A stretch of 64,000 bases of DNA, taken from contig NZ_AZEA01000005.1 of the NCBI RefSeq assembly GCF_001435575.1, positions 1 through 64,000 of the forward strand, written 5' to 3'. Under the pieces are notes generated by a model that made no database searches, was not told the origin of the DNA, and was given only the letters and a program-made list of their open reading frames with translations. This DNA comes from Lentilactobacillus sunkii DSM 19904 (GTDB lineage Bacteria > Bacillota > Bacilli > Lactobacillales > Lactobacillaceae). Shown in pieces: positions 45,965 to 53,864 of the stretch; within the stretch, counting starts at the first letter, position 1; every line of letters starts with the position of its first letter. A program made the translations under genes and the position numbers.

Positions 45965-46020
45965 TTTATATGGAGTTTTTGTCAAAAAATATGTTATTTT
46001 GATTTTTTAGGAGCTTGCTT

Positions 46021-46827
46021 ATGCGAATTCAATTTATGAGAAAAGGAACCAATTTACCATTGTTTTGTGAAAACATTGGTTATAACTGGAATCAAGAAGA
46101 TGTGAAACGTCCAAATGGCTACTATTACTATCATTGGCTTCAATCTGAACGTGGAAAAGGGATTGCAACAGTCGATAATCAGACTTTTGAGCTCAATCCT
46201 GGGGATGGGTTCCTAATCAGGCCAAACGTTCCCCACCAATACCACAGTGCCTCCCCATATGAAACGTGGATAACAGGATTCTTTGTTATTTCAGGTGATA
46301 TCATTGATGACTTAATGGAGTTCGTCGGGATCAAAGATTTCCTTTATTTGCCAGAGCTTCATCCTGAGACTTTCTCATTTATTCAAAATAGTTATAATGA
46401 CTTTTTGAAGGAAGACCTTTCAGCAACATTAATCCAATCCACAAAGATTTATCAATTCATTATGCTGTTAAAAAATGAAAACCAAGGCAGTTTTAATTCA
46501 TTCGATGATCAAGCAATCATAAATCCAATTACAGACTACATCAGCGATAATTTCGATCATGCAATCACAAATGAAGACCTATCAAAATATACAGGGTACT
46601 CAATTTCACACCAAAATAAGATATTTAGGGAACACTATGGTCTTACACCTTTAAAATACTTGGATGATTACCGCCTGAGAAAATCAAAATCATTAATGAT
46701 GATTCATCCTGATTGGCTGATTCAACAGATTGGCGAAGCGGTTGGTTATACGGATATTTCAAGATTTATTCATCAGTTTAAATTATCTAATGGGATTACA
46801 CCTCACCAATTTATTAAGCAAAGGTGA
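46021..46827 (+). CDS. AraC-family transcriptional regulator
   Basis: A 268-residue activator with an N-terminal cupin sugar-binding domain (about residues 1-150) and a C-terminal double helix-turn-helix (AITNEDLSKYTGYSISH and IQQIGEAVGYTDISRFIHQF). The ATG at 46021 follows AGGAG. A TTG two codons upstream has no better support. It is divergent from the GPH-GH43 operon, which it probably activates when the substrate is present. Confidence 0.87.
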   Translation: MRIQFMRKGTNLPLFCENIGYNWNQEDVKRPNGYYYYHWLQSERGKGIATVDNQTFELNPGDGFLIRPNVPHQYHSASPYETWITGFFVISGDIIDDLMEFVGIKDFLYLPELHPETFSFIQNSYNDFLKEDLSATLIQSTKIYQFIMLLKNENQGSFNSFDDQAIINPITDYISDNFDHAITNEDLSKYTGYSISHQNKIFREHYGLTPLKYLDDYRLRKSKSLMMIHPDWLIQQIGEAVGYTDISRFIHQFKLSNGITPHQFIKQR

Positions 46828-46860
46828 GCCGTGACACAATGATTTTTACACGGCAGCCAA

Positions 46861-46897
46861 AAGCCGGCAGGGTTTGCTTTCCCCGCCGGCTTTTTTT
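46861..46897. terminator. Terminator of the AraC gene
   Basis: AAGCCGGC pairs with GCCGGCTT around a G/C-rich loop, with seven T following. Confidence 0.9.
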
Positions 46898-46917
46898 AAT
46901 TTCCAAATTTTCACGCA

Positions 46918-47310
46918 CTATTTTAAAGTTTGTTTTTTTGAGACATTCCCATACTCTTTGTTTTGGTTAGGAACACCGGCAACTGTTTGAAACACATCTG
47001 CCAATGACATGTTTTGGTCAGCAAACTTCTTGTTGAGAATCAATGTCCGGAAATTTTCTATCGACATTTTTTCTTTTTCCTTTGTTGGCAACGGCGCCGA
47101 AACATTGTCACCGGCCAGATTCATTCCTACTGTCAGTGAAATTACAATATTATCGTGCTTATCCAACTTAACAACATAGTGCTCGTAGTAAGAAGGAATG
47201 TCGTAAGTTCCGGTCAATTCCTCGTGCTGCGTAAAATATCTGATAATAAAGTCACGAAATATGTCTTGAGACTTTATAGCAGCTTTCCAATCATTGCTTC
47301 TTTCTGCCAT
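46918..47310 (-). CDS. Unrecognised small protein, five-copy family (member 3)
   Basis: A 130-residue soluble protein. It keeps the family blocks: W near residue 8, FRDFI, YF..H..LTG..YD, SYYEHY, FRTLILNKKF and SLADVFQTVAGVP. It has a longer, Lys-rich C-terminal tail than its relatives and a divergent middle. It is 51 bases behind member 4 on the same strand, so the two come from one duplication. Confidence 0.58.
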   Translation of the reverse strand: MAERSNDWKAAIKSQDIFRDFIIRYFTQHEELTGTYDIPSYYEHYVVKLDKHDNIVISLTVGMNLAGDNVSAPLPTKEKEKMSIENFRTLILNKKFADQNMSLADVFQTVAGVPNQNKEYGNVSKKQTLK

Positions 47311-47360
47311 TTCTTCAACCTCTATTTTGGGTTTATCGCATTCACAAATTAAAACAACTG

Positions 47361-47732
47361 TTAGTTGTTATCATCGTTTGCATCAGGGACACCGGCAACT
47401 GTCTGGAAAACGTCTGCCAATGACATGTTTTGATCGGCAAACTTTTTATGAAGAACCAGGTTACGGAAGTCTTCGATCGTCATGGTTTCTTTTTGCTTAA
47501 ATGGAAGTGGTGCTGAAACATTACCGCTGCCACCCGTTTGATTCATCCCGGTAACCAGGGTAATCACAATTCCTTCACGACTGTCCAACGTAACCGTGTA
47601 ATGCTCATAATATGAAGGAATGTCATATGATCCGGTCAATTCTTTGTGGTCTCTGAAGTAATTGGTGATAAAGTCCTTGAACGCATCCTTTGACTTCAGT
47701 GCTTCTTTCCAATCCATATTTTTGTCTGACAT
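47361..47732 (-). CDS. Unrecognised small protein, five-copy family (member 4)
   Basis: A 123-residue soluble protein, the most typical member: W at 8, FKDFI, YF..H..LTG..YD, SYYEHY, VITLVTGMN, FRNLVLHKKF and SLADVFQTVAGVP. AGGAG precedes the ATG. It follows GPH transporter 2 by 92 bases, separated by a hairpin without a T-run. Confidence 0.6.
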   Translation of the reverse strand: MSDKNMDWKEALKSKDAFKDFITNYFRDHKELTGSYDIPSYYEHYTVTLDSREGIVITLVTGMNQTGGSGNVSAPLPFKQKETMTIEDFRNLVLHKKFADQNMSLADVFQTVAGVPDANDDNN

Positions 47733-47768
47733 ATTGACTTATCTCCTTTATTTTCATTCGGTAATACC

Positions 47769-47808
47769 AAACGGCATGGCCCGATCGGTTTCCGGAGACA
47801 TGCCGTTT
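47769..47808. other. Intergenic hairpin between GPH transporter 2 and small proteins
   Basis: 10-base perfect arms AAACGGCATG/CATGCCGTTT around a 20-base loop. It has no T-run on the minus strand, so it may be an RNA-processing or stability element rather than a terminator. Confidence 0.55.
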
Positions 47809-47824
47809 TAAGTTAACGCGCTAA

Positions 47825-49420
47825 TTAAGATTGTTTCTGAAATTTAGGATCATCGTTCTTCTTCCAGAAATCAATTGAATCATAATCCACACCGGTTAAG
47901 TCTTCACAGACTTCCTTGGTATGTGGATCAACTTCTTTAGGACTACCACCCTTTTGGAGACGACCCAATTCTTGGGCAAGAACTTTAAAGGTCTTCTTGC
48001 TTAAGTGGAAGCGAGCTGCAAAGAACATCGCCAATAAGATCATGAAACCGACCCCACCGGAAACGATGAAGATAATCATGTTTGTAGCACTGGCAGGCTG
48101 TGATACAGCACCGCTGGCTGACTGACGGAAGTGAGCAAAGTCAAGTAAGTATCCGGCAACAACTGATGCCAAGCCTTGACTGATTTGGTTAATGAAAGTC
48201 ATAACTGAGGCAAATAATCCGGCACGGTTTTTACCAGTAACCAAAGTATCCAAATCAGGAATGAATGGGAAGACATTCCATGGCGCGAAGTACAGGATGT
48301 ACAGACCAACTTCGTAGAATGACATCCCAACAATCAACCAAACCATCATGTGGGCTGGACGAGTCATGGCAACGAAAGCCCAGTTGATGGCACTAATGAG
48401 AATTAATGAGTAACCAAACAGGTAAAGTGTCCGATAAGAAAACTTTGTAACGGCAAATCCAGCGATAATGGTAACGGGGATTGACACAATACTCAATGAT
48501 TGTAAGAATCCGGAGGTACTGGTTGACATCTTTAATACATAAACAATGTAATAAACAAACACAGTTGAGAATAAGATCGTTGCGAAGTAAGAACTTAAGT
48601 AAATACCCATGTGAAGTCTGAAGGTCTTAATCTTGAAAGTCGAGAAGTAATTCTTCAATTCTGACTTCAGGTTAGGCTTTTCACCATTATTTTCTTCAAG
48701 CGCTTCAGCTTCCAACTTCTTGGCTTCTGCCTTGGTTACAAAATGCTCCCAAGTTGTGTGGTAAGTCACTAAGATCAAGAAGAAAGTGGCAACTGAGAAG
48801 ATTACCTGCATAATGAGGTATGGTTCTGGTGATGTCTTTGGGAAGAACTTGAATAATTGAGCTGGAATGAATTGAGTTAACATTCCACCTAATCCGGCAA
48901 GTACCATCCGAGTCGTTGACATCTTAGTCCGCTCGTTGAAGTCTTTGGTCATTTCGTTTGGAAGAGTTTCCCAAGGAATCTGAAGGGTTGACATCAAGAC
49001 AGTTACAATCAGGTAAGTAACCAGGTAGTACCAGAAGCTCATCCCGGCAACCCACATTGTAATGGCAATCAGCACTGATGGCGCAGCTGCCAGAATGAAG
49101 ATGTGTCGACGGCCAAACATCCGACCGAGCTTGTACTTATAAATGTTGTCTGAAATGTTACCCATAACCAGGGAAACAATGGCATCAGCCACACGACCGA
49201 TTAAGAAGATGGTGGCACCTTGCCCAGCCGTTAAGCCGGCGAATGTGGTGTAGAAGAACATCAACCAGGCACCAACTAATCCCTGCATTGAAATACTGAA
49301 GAATGAGAATGCACCAAATCCTAATGATCGCCAAATTCCGATTTTTCCACGACTTTTATAAATGCGTTTGTTGGCATATTCATCCCAACCGTCGTGAACA
49401 ACTTGCTTTTGATTGTCCAT
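47825..49420 (-). CDS. GPH-family sugar/uronide:cation symporter, copy 2
   Basis: A 531-residue membrane transporter, a near-duplicate of 35491-37086 along its whole length, including the C-terminal GVDYDSIDFWKKNDDP block. The loop KLGRMFGRRHIFIL and TFAGL...GRVADA segments are family signatures. It probably imports a uronide-containing sugar. It is followed by two small family proteins. The promoter carries a palindrome and a perfect cre box. Confidence 0.88.
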   Translation of the reverse strand: MDNQKQVVHDGWDEYANKRIYKSRGKIGIWRSLGFGAFSFFSISMQGLVGAWLMFFYTTFAGLTAGQGATIFLIGRVADAIVSLVMGNISDNIYKYKLGRMFGRRHIFILAAAPSVLIAITMWVAGMSFWYYLVTYLIVTVLMSTLQIPWETLPNEMTKDFNERTKMSTTRMVLAGLGGMLTQFIPAQLFKFFPKTSPEPYLIMQVIFSVATFFLILVTYHTTWEHFVTKAEAKKLEAEALEENNGEKPNLKSELKNYFSTFKIKTFRLHMGIYLSSYFATILFSTVFVYYIVYVLKMSTSTSGFLQSLSIVSIPVTIIAGFAVTKFSYRTLYLFGYSLILISAINWAFVAMTRPAHMMVWLIVGMSFYEVGLYILYFAPWNVFPFIPDLDTLVTGKNRAGLFASVMTFINQISQGLASVVAGYLLDFAHFRQSASGAVSQPASATNMIIFIVSGGVGFMILLAMFFAARFHLSKKTFKVLAQELGRLQKGGSPKEVDPHTKEVCEDLTGVDYDSIDFWKKNDDPKFQKQS

Positions 49421-49629
49421 GATTATAATAATCTCCTTTTCTTAATTATATCCGATGAAACCTACTGTGCCACATTGGCAGTGAACCGCTTTCAATAATC
49501 AACGCAGTTCTGAAAGGTTACGACGCTCAATGGATTAAATGAAAATTCAGGTAAAATAGCAATACTTCCAATCCATCAGTCGTGACAACAAAACTGTTGT
49601 ATTTCAGTTATCATTTATTGAAATACTAA

Positions 49630-49680
49630 AATACTAATATATTAGCATCTTTATAATAACGCTTGTTGAAAACGCTGTCA
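49630..49680 (-). promoter_or_regulatory. Operator and perfect cre box upstream of GPH transporter 2
   Basis: CTAATATATTAG (49634-49645) is a perfect 12-base palindrome within AATACTAATATATTAG. TGAAAACGCTGTCA (49667-49680) matches the cre consensus at all 14 positions. Nothing else is seen in 49421-49776 besides the terminator. Confidence 0.8.
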
Positions 49681-49727
49681 ATCATTAATTCCAGTTTTAT
49701 TGACTTTTTTAATCATCGTATAAAAAA

Positions 49728-49757
49728 GGCTCTTACCCCACTACAGAGGTAAAAGCC
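49728..49757 (-). terminator. Terminator of the GH115-like gene
   Basis: GGCTCTTACC pairs with GGTAAAAGCC. It is nearly identical to 37300-37328. Confidence 0.8.
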
Positions 49758-49776
49758 AGTCATTTGATCTTTACAA

Positions 49777-51801
49777 TTAATAGTCCTTGTCGCCTTTTAA
49801 GCGCAAAGCCATTTCATCATCACTATAAGCCTTATGCGTATTGGACAGCAGCATAACCTTGCCATCACTTGGCAGCATCAAGTATTGACGTTCCCATTGA
49901 TCTTCATCGGGACCATCGCCAATAATTCTGACGTAGTTTCGTAAGGTCTTAAGGGTGTCGATTGCCAACGTAATGTTGGTGTAGCAGTCATTATCGTAAA
50001 TGTGTGCCCACTTCTCGGTTGGGTTATGGTGCCAGGCAGTCACAATCACCCGCAGGCTGTCAATCGCATCACTGAGAGACAGGAACGACTTGAGGCTGTC
50101 CCCATCACTGAACTCGTCAAAAGCATCAATCGTGAGTTGAAGGGATTTGATTGAATAACGATGAATCGCAATGCTCAACCAGATGTCATTGAAGAATCTG
50201 CCACGATCGTCCTCAGGCAGCTGCTTCATCAAAATTTGGGCATCCGTATCCAACTTGGCAAATGGTGCAATATGCGGCTTGATCATGTTGGAAATCATTG
50301 CCAATTGATCACCAAGCTTTTTATTACCGGTTACCCACTCCATCTCAGGAAGCTTGTCCTCATGATTCAACCAAGTTCGGATCAACTTTCTCAGCGTATA
50401 CTCGTAGAACTCATCGCCGGCTTTTTGGTCTTCAATGTCACGATAGTTAAAAGTGGTCTCAAAGTATTTCAAGTAAACATCGGCAATCTCTTGCTGGTGT
50501 GACCCATAGAAGTGATCCACATATTCAGCAAGAATCTCCTTATTTGATTTAAGCTTGAAGTCCTCACGCCATGATTGAGCCACTAACCAAATATAGAAGA
50601 TGTGTGGTTTAATACTACCAGTATTACACATAACCAGATCATCCATACCGGCTTTTCTGACTTCAGTAAGTTGATTAGCAACATAATGTGGGTCAATTTG
50701 AAGCAGGGTTAAGAAATTAGAGGCCTGCAAATCATGGAAGGCCACATGATAGTAAATGCCTTGAGAAATCGCATTATCTTTGGCTGAAAGAACCTCGGAA
50801 CGGGGATCATCGTTGCCTTGACGACGTGAAACCATCGTCCCGTAACCATTATCTGCCCAAATTTGAATAACGTCTTTTGGCAGTTTTAATAAGCCAGCAT
50901 TGTAGATAGCGGTCGTTTCACCATAGATGTTGGTTGAGCAAATGGCATCTGGAACCGCCTTTTTGACCATATCATACTGCAGCTTAATGACCGAATTAAT
51001 CACGTCAGCCTTGTCTTGAAGGGTGTACTCACGATCTTCATCAGCCCAGAATGGTCGGTCTCCCTGGCCACGAAAGCCAATGTTGAAAATGGTGTTGGTT
51101 CCTTTTTGGCGGTCAATACTCTCCTGCCAAATTTTCTTGAATAGATCCGGGTGTTTGAGATAAGATGCTTCCAAATCAGGATAGACCCGTGAGAACATAT
51201 CGGCACCAAGCGGTTCGGCATGGTGATGAGCAATCGTTAAGCCCATTGCTGCTGCAAGTTTCCGGTTGGAATGGGCATTCTTGTCAGTTCCAGGAATAAC
51301 CACGTTGCCACCACATCTGAGCAGGGTTTCAAAGATCAGCTTCCAGACATACTCATTGGATTCGCGGTATTCCCAGTTATTGAACAGCAACTCATCATTG
51401 ACGAACCAGCCACGGTACTTAACGTGGTAATTTTGCATCTTGAGTGAGTCAAAGTCCGACCATTCAATTGTGTCGTGCTTGGTTGTCTTTGTATCCAACC
51501 AGAACCAGAAGTTATCAATGCCCAGCACACTTCTTGAAATTGCGAGGGCACCATACATCACGCCGAGCGCTGTATAGGCAGTCACTTTAACGTGTTCTGA
51601 ATCAATGAGCTTAACGGCATATTCATCAGAACTGCCATTGCCATCCCCACTTAAAGTTAAAGTGATTAGATTTTTAGGCCCATTACCAGTGACTGTTTTA
51701 TCAATATCCCGCTCCAAAATACTAACAGCGTTTCTTAATACTTCGTTGCTGAAATCAGTTTGAACAGCGGTATTTTTTGAAATTACAAATTTTGTACTCA
51801 A
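49777..51801 (-). CDS. GH115-like alpha-glucuronidase
   Basis: A 674-residue cytosolic protein (no signal peptide). The N-terminal ~130 residues look like a GH20b/alpha-beta domain ending in FWFWLDTK, matching the PWYWWADVP-type corner of GH115. The barrel has GFRGQGDRPFW and an IYYHVAFHD segment, and CNTGSIKPHIFYIW resembles the GH115 site. Known GH115 enzymes release (4-O-methyl-)glucuronate from xylan or arabinogalactan side chains, and many are longer, so an added C-terminal domain is absent here. A GH67 enzyme is less likely. Same strand as uxuA copy 2, 38 bases ahead. Confidence 0.65.
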   Translation of the reverse strand: MSTKFVISKNTAVQTDFSNEVLRNAVSILERDIDKTVTGNGPKNLITLTLSGDGNGSSDEYAVKLIDSEHVKVTAYTALGVMYGALAISRSVLGIDNFWFWLDTKTTKHDTIEWSDFDSLKMQNYHVKYRGWFVNDELLFNNWEYRESNEYVWKLIFETLLRCGGNVVIPGTDKNAHSNRKLAAAMGLTIAHHHAEPLGADMFSRVYPDLEASYLKHPDLFKKIWQESIDRQKGTNTIFNIGFRGQGDRPFWADEDREYTLQDKADVINSVIKLQYDMVKKAVPDAICSTNIYGETTAIYNAGLLKLPKDVIQIWADNGYGTMVSRRQGNDDPRSEVLSAKDNAISQGIYYHVAFHDLQASNFLTLLQIDPHYVANQLTEVRKAGMDDLVMCNTGSIKPHIFYIWLVAQSWREDFKLKSNKEILAEYVDHFYGSHQQEIADVYLKYFETTFNYRDIEDQKAGDEFYEYTLRKLIRTWLNHEDKLPEMEWVTGNKKLGDQLAMISNMIKPHIAPFAKLDTDAQILMKQLPEDDRGRFFNDIWLSIAIHRYSIKSLQLTIDAFDEFSDGDSLKSFLSLSDAIDSLRVIVTAWHHNPTEKWAHIYDNDCYTNITLAIDTLKTLRNYVRIIGDGPDEDQWERQYLMLPSDGKVMLLSNTHKAYSDDEMALRLKGDKDY

Positions 51802-51838
51802 AGTATATTCATCCTTCCATTAACGGAACAGCTGAGAA

Positions 51839-52921
51839 TCAACTTTTAGCCTTTTCCAGTGCTTCCCACAATCCGAGCAGATACGTAATCCCGAGTGCCC
51901 GATCGTAGAGCCCATATCCTGGACGGCCGTCTTCATCCCAAATATTGCGACCATGGTCCGGACGAATATAGCCATCGTAATCAGTATCATGCAATGCCTT
52001 CATGATTTCAAACATATCCAATGAACCTTCACTGGATGGATGAGCTGACTCATGGAAGTCACCCTGCTTGTTAACAAACTTGATGTTTCGAACGTGCATG
52101 AACGGTACCCGGTCCTTAGGTACGAATTCGCGGATAATTGCCGGTAAGTCGTTATTCTGGTTCTCACCAAGGCTTCCAGTACAGATTGTAAAGCCGTTGT
52201 ATCGTGACTCGTACAGCTTTTCAATTCTGAGCATGTCATCGCGGTTCTTGAAAATCCGTGGTAGACCAAACAATGGCTTCGGTGGATCATCCGGATGCAT
52301 TGCCATTCGAACATCATACTTCTCACAAACCGGAATAACGGCATCGAGGAAGTACTTCAAATTCTCCACCAATTTATCTTCATCGACATCTTTATATGCG
52401 TCAAATAAATCTTGGAGGGCTGCCAATCGTTCAGGTTCCCAACCAGGAAGTGAGAAACCGTTTGAACCGGATTTCATGTGGGCCATCAATGCTTCTGGAT
52501 CTTTAGGCAGCTTGGCTTGTTCATACATCATCGCATTTGAGCCATCGGCCAATTGATGATGCAGATCAGTTCTTAACCAGTCAAAGACCGGCATGAAGTT
52601 ATAACAGATAACCTTGATGCCCACTTTCGAAAGGTTTTTAATTGTTTGAATGTAATTTGCGATGTACTTGTCGCGGCTTGGCAGGCCAATCTTGATGTCA
52701 TCATGAATGTTGACTGACTCAATCACCTCAAGCTTTAAGCCGGCATCGGTCACTTGTTTTTTTAATGCATTGATCTTGTCTTGCGGCCAAACTTCGCCCA
52801 CAGGAACATCAAACAACGCACCAACTACTTGTTTGGTTTGAGGAATCTGACGGATCTGTGATAAGGAAATGTCATCGTCCTTTTCACCGAACCAGCGGAA
52901 TCCCATCTTAATCTGTCCCAT
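51839..52921 (-). CDS. uxuA: Mannonate dehydratase, copy 2
   Basis: A 360-residue enzyme that converts D-mannonate to KDG. Its motifs KMGFRWFGEKDD, ICYNFMPVFDW, MAMHPDDPP, ICTGSLGE and RPDHGRNIWDE match copy 1 at 19631-20707 through its whole length. It probably leads an operon with the GH115-like gene downstream, linking glucuronate release to its breakdown. Divergent from the GntR gene. Confidence 0.95.
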   Translation of the reverse strand: MGQIKMGFRWFGEKDDDISLSQIRQIPQTKQVVGALFDVPVGEVWPQDKINALKKQVTDAGLKLEVIESVNIHDDIKIGLPSRDKYIANYIQTIKNLSKVGIKVICYNFMPVFDWLRTDLHHQLADGSNAMMYEQAKLPKDPEALMAHMKSGSNGFSLPGWEPERLAALQDLFDAYKDVDEDKLVENLKYFLDAVIPVCEKYDVRMAMHPDDPPKPLFGLPRIFKNRDDMLRIEKLYESRYNGFTICTGSLGENQNNDLPAIIREFVPKDRVPFMHVRNIKFVNKQGDFHESAHPSSEGSLDMFEIMKALHDTDYDGYIRPDHGRNIWDEDGRPGYGLYDRALGITYLLGLWEALEKAKS

Positions 52922-52983
52922 TATTTCCTCCTTGAAAAGACATGATACAATTTAGTAAATGAAGAATACTTTAGTAAATATTG

Positions 52984-53125
52984 CTAATATATTAATCTAG
53001 TATTCTAATATATCAATTACTTAAAATTTACCACCATGTGTAACCGCTGTCAATGGTAAGCGACAATTTCTTTCAACATCCTATAAATCTTTCCCTGCTT
53101 AGTGGTACAATTAGAATGCTAATAC
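52984..53125. promoter_or_regulatory. uxuA/GntR divergent control region: operators and perfect cre
   Basis: CTAATATATTA (52984-52994) and TATTCTAATATATCAAT (53001-53017) lie on the uxuA side. TGTAACCGCTGTCA (53039-53052) matches cre at all 14 positions. ATTAGAATGCTAATAC (53110-53125), with TTAG/CTAA arms, lies by the GntR start and suggests autoregulation. Confidence 0.78.
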
Positions 53126-53145
53126 AACAAATAATGAGGTTTAAT

Positions 53146-53811
53146 ATGCAAAGCTTAAATGAAGTCGCTTATGAAGCTATTTTAAACGACATTTTAAAAT
53201 TAAAATTTTTGCCTGGTGAAAAGATCCAGGATAAGACGCTGATCGACCGTCTAAATATCAGTCGCACCCCTGTTCGGGAAGCCATTTTACGCCTAAAAAA
53301 TGACGGCTTGATGATGACCGTTCCCCAAAGCGGCACATATGTGACTAAGATCAGTCTGAGTAGCGCCCTAAATGCCCGTTTTGTCCGCCAGAGTGTTGAA
53401 CGGAGTATTGTCAGTGAAGCGGCAAAGAAAATGTCAAAGATGGATATTCTCGACAGCCGAACCGTTATCAGCAAACAGCAAATTGCAGCTGAAGAGCACA
53501 ATGCAGTCGACTTCTTCTACTTGGATAATGATTTTCACAAAAGCTTTTATAAAGCTACGAACCGTCTGCAAGTGTGGGATTGGCTCGAAAATCTGTCACT
53601 CCAGCTTGATCGTTACCGATTCCTGCGAATCCAGCAAACCAACATGCCGCTTGATGAACTCATCAAGGAGCATACGGAAATCCTGGATGCCGTGGAAGCT
53701 CATGATGCTGATGCCGCTGAAAAGTATGGCTTTAATCATTTGAATTTGATGCTTGCCGAAAAAGATGAATTGATTAAACAATTTCCAAGTTATTTTGCTG
53801 ATGAAAACTAA
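53146..53811 (+). CDS. GntR/FadR-type (FCD) transcriptional regulator, copy 2
   Basis: A 221-residue repressor with winged helix-turn-helix (IDRLNISRTPVREAILRL, about residues 30-47) and an FCD domain with DNDFHKSFY and a C-terminal His-rich pair. It is collinear with the regulator at 20877-21542, including the PQSGTYVTKI linker. The ATG at 53146 follows a TGAGGT site, and an upstream ATG at 53053 lacks one. It is the most likely regulator of the CTAATATAT sites. Confidence 0.88.
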   Translation: MQSLNEVAYEAILNDILKLKFLPGEKIQDKTLIDRLNISRTPVREAILRLKNDGLMMTVPQSGTYVTKISLSSALNARFVRQSVERSIVSEAAKKMSKMDILDSRTVISKQQIAAEEHNAVDFFYLDNDFHKSFYKATNRLQVWDWLENLSLQLDRYRFLRIQQTNMPLDELIKEHTEILDAVEAHDADAAEKYGFNHLNLMLAEKDELIKQFPSYFADEN

Positions 53812-53822
53812 AGATCATATCA

Positions 53823-53854
53823 AAAAATCCTACCATGAAATTGGTAGGATTTTT
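53823..53854. terminator. Bidirectional terminator
   Basis: AAAATCCTACC pairs with GGTAGGATTTTT. It separates the regulator and the DUF2264 gene. Confidence 0.88.
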
Positions 53855-53864
53855 GTGTTATTGA

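Noticed and set aside
47769-47808. Hairpin after GPH transporter 2 as a terminator
   Set aside because: No T-run follows on the minus strand, so I list it as an unassigned structure.
53053-53145. Upstream ATG of GntR copy 2
   Set aside because: No ribosome site, and the alignment with the paralogue begins at 53146.
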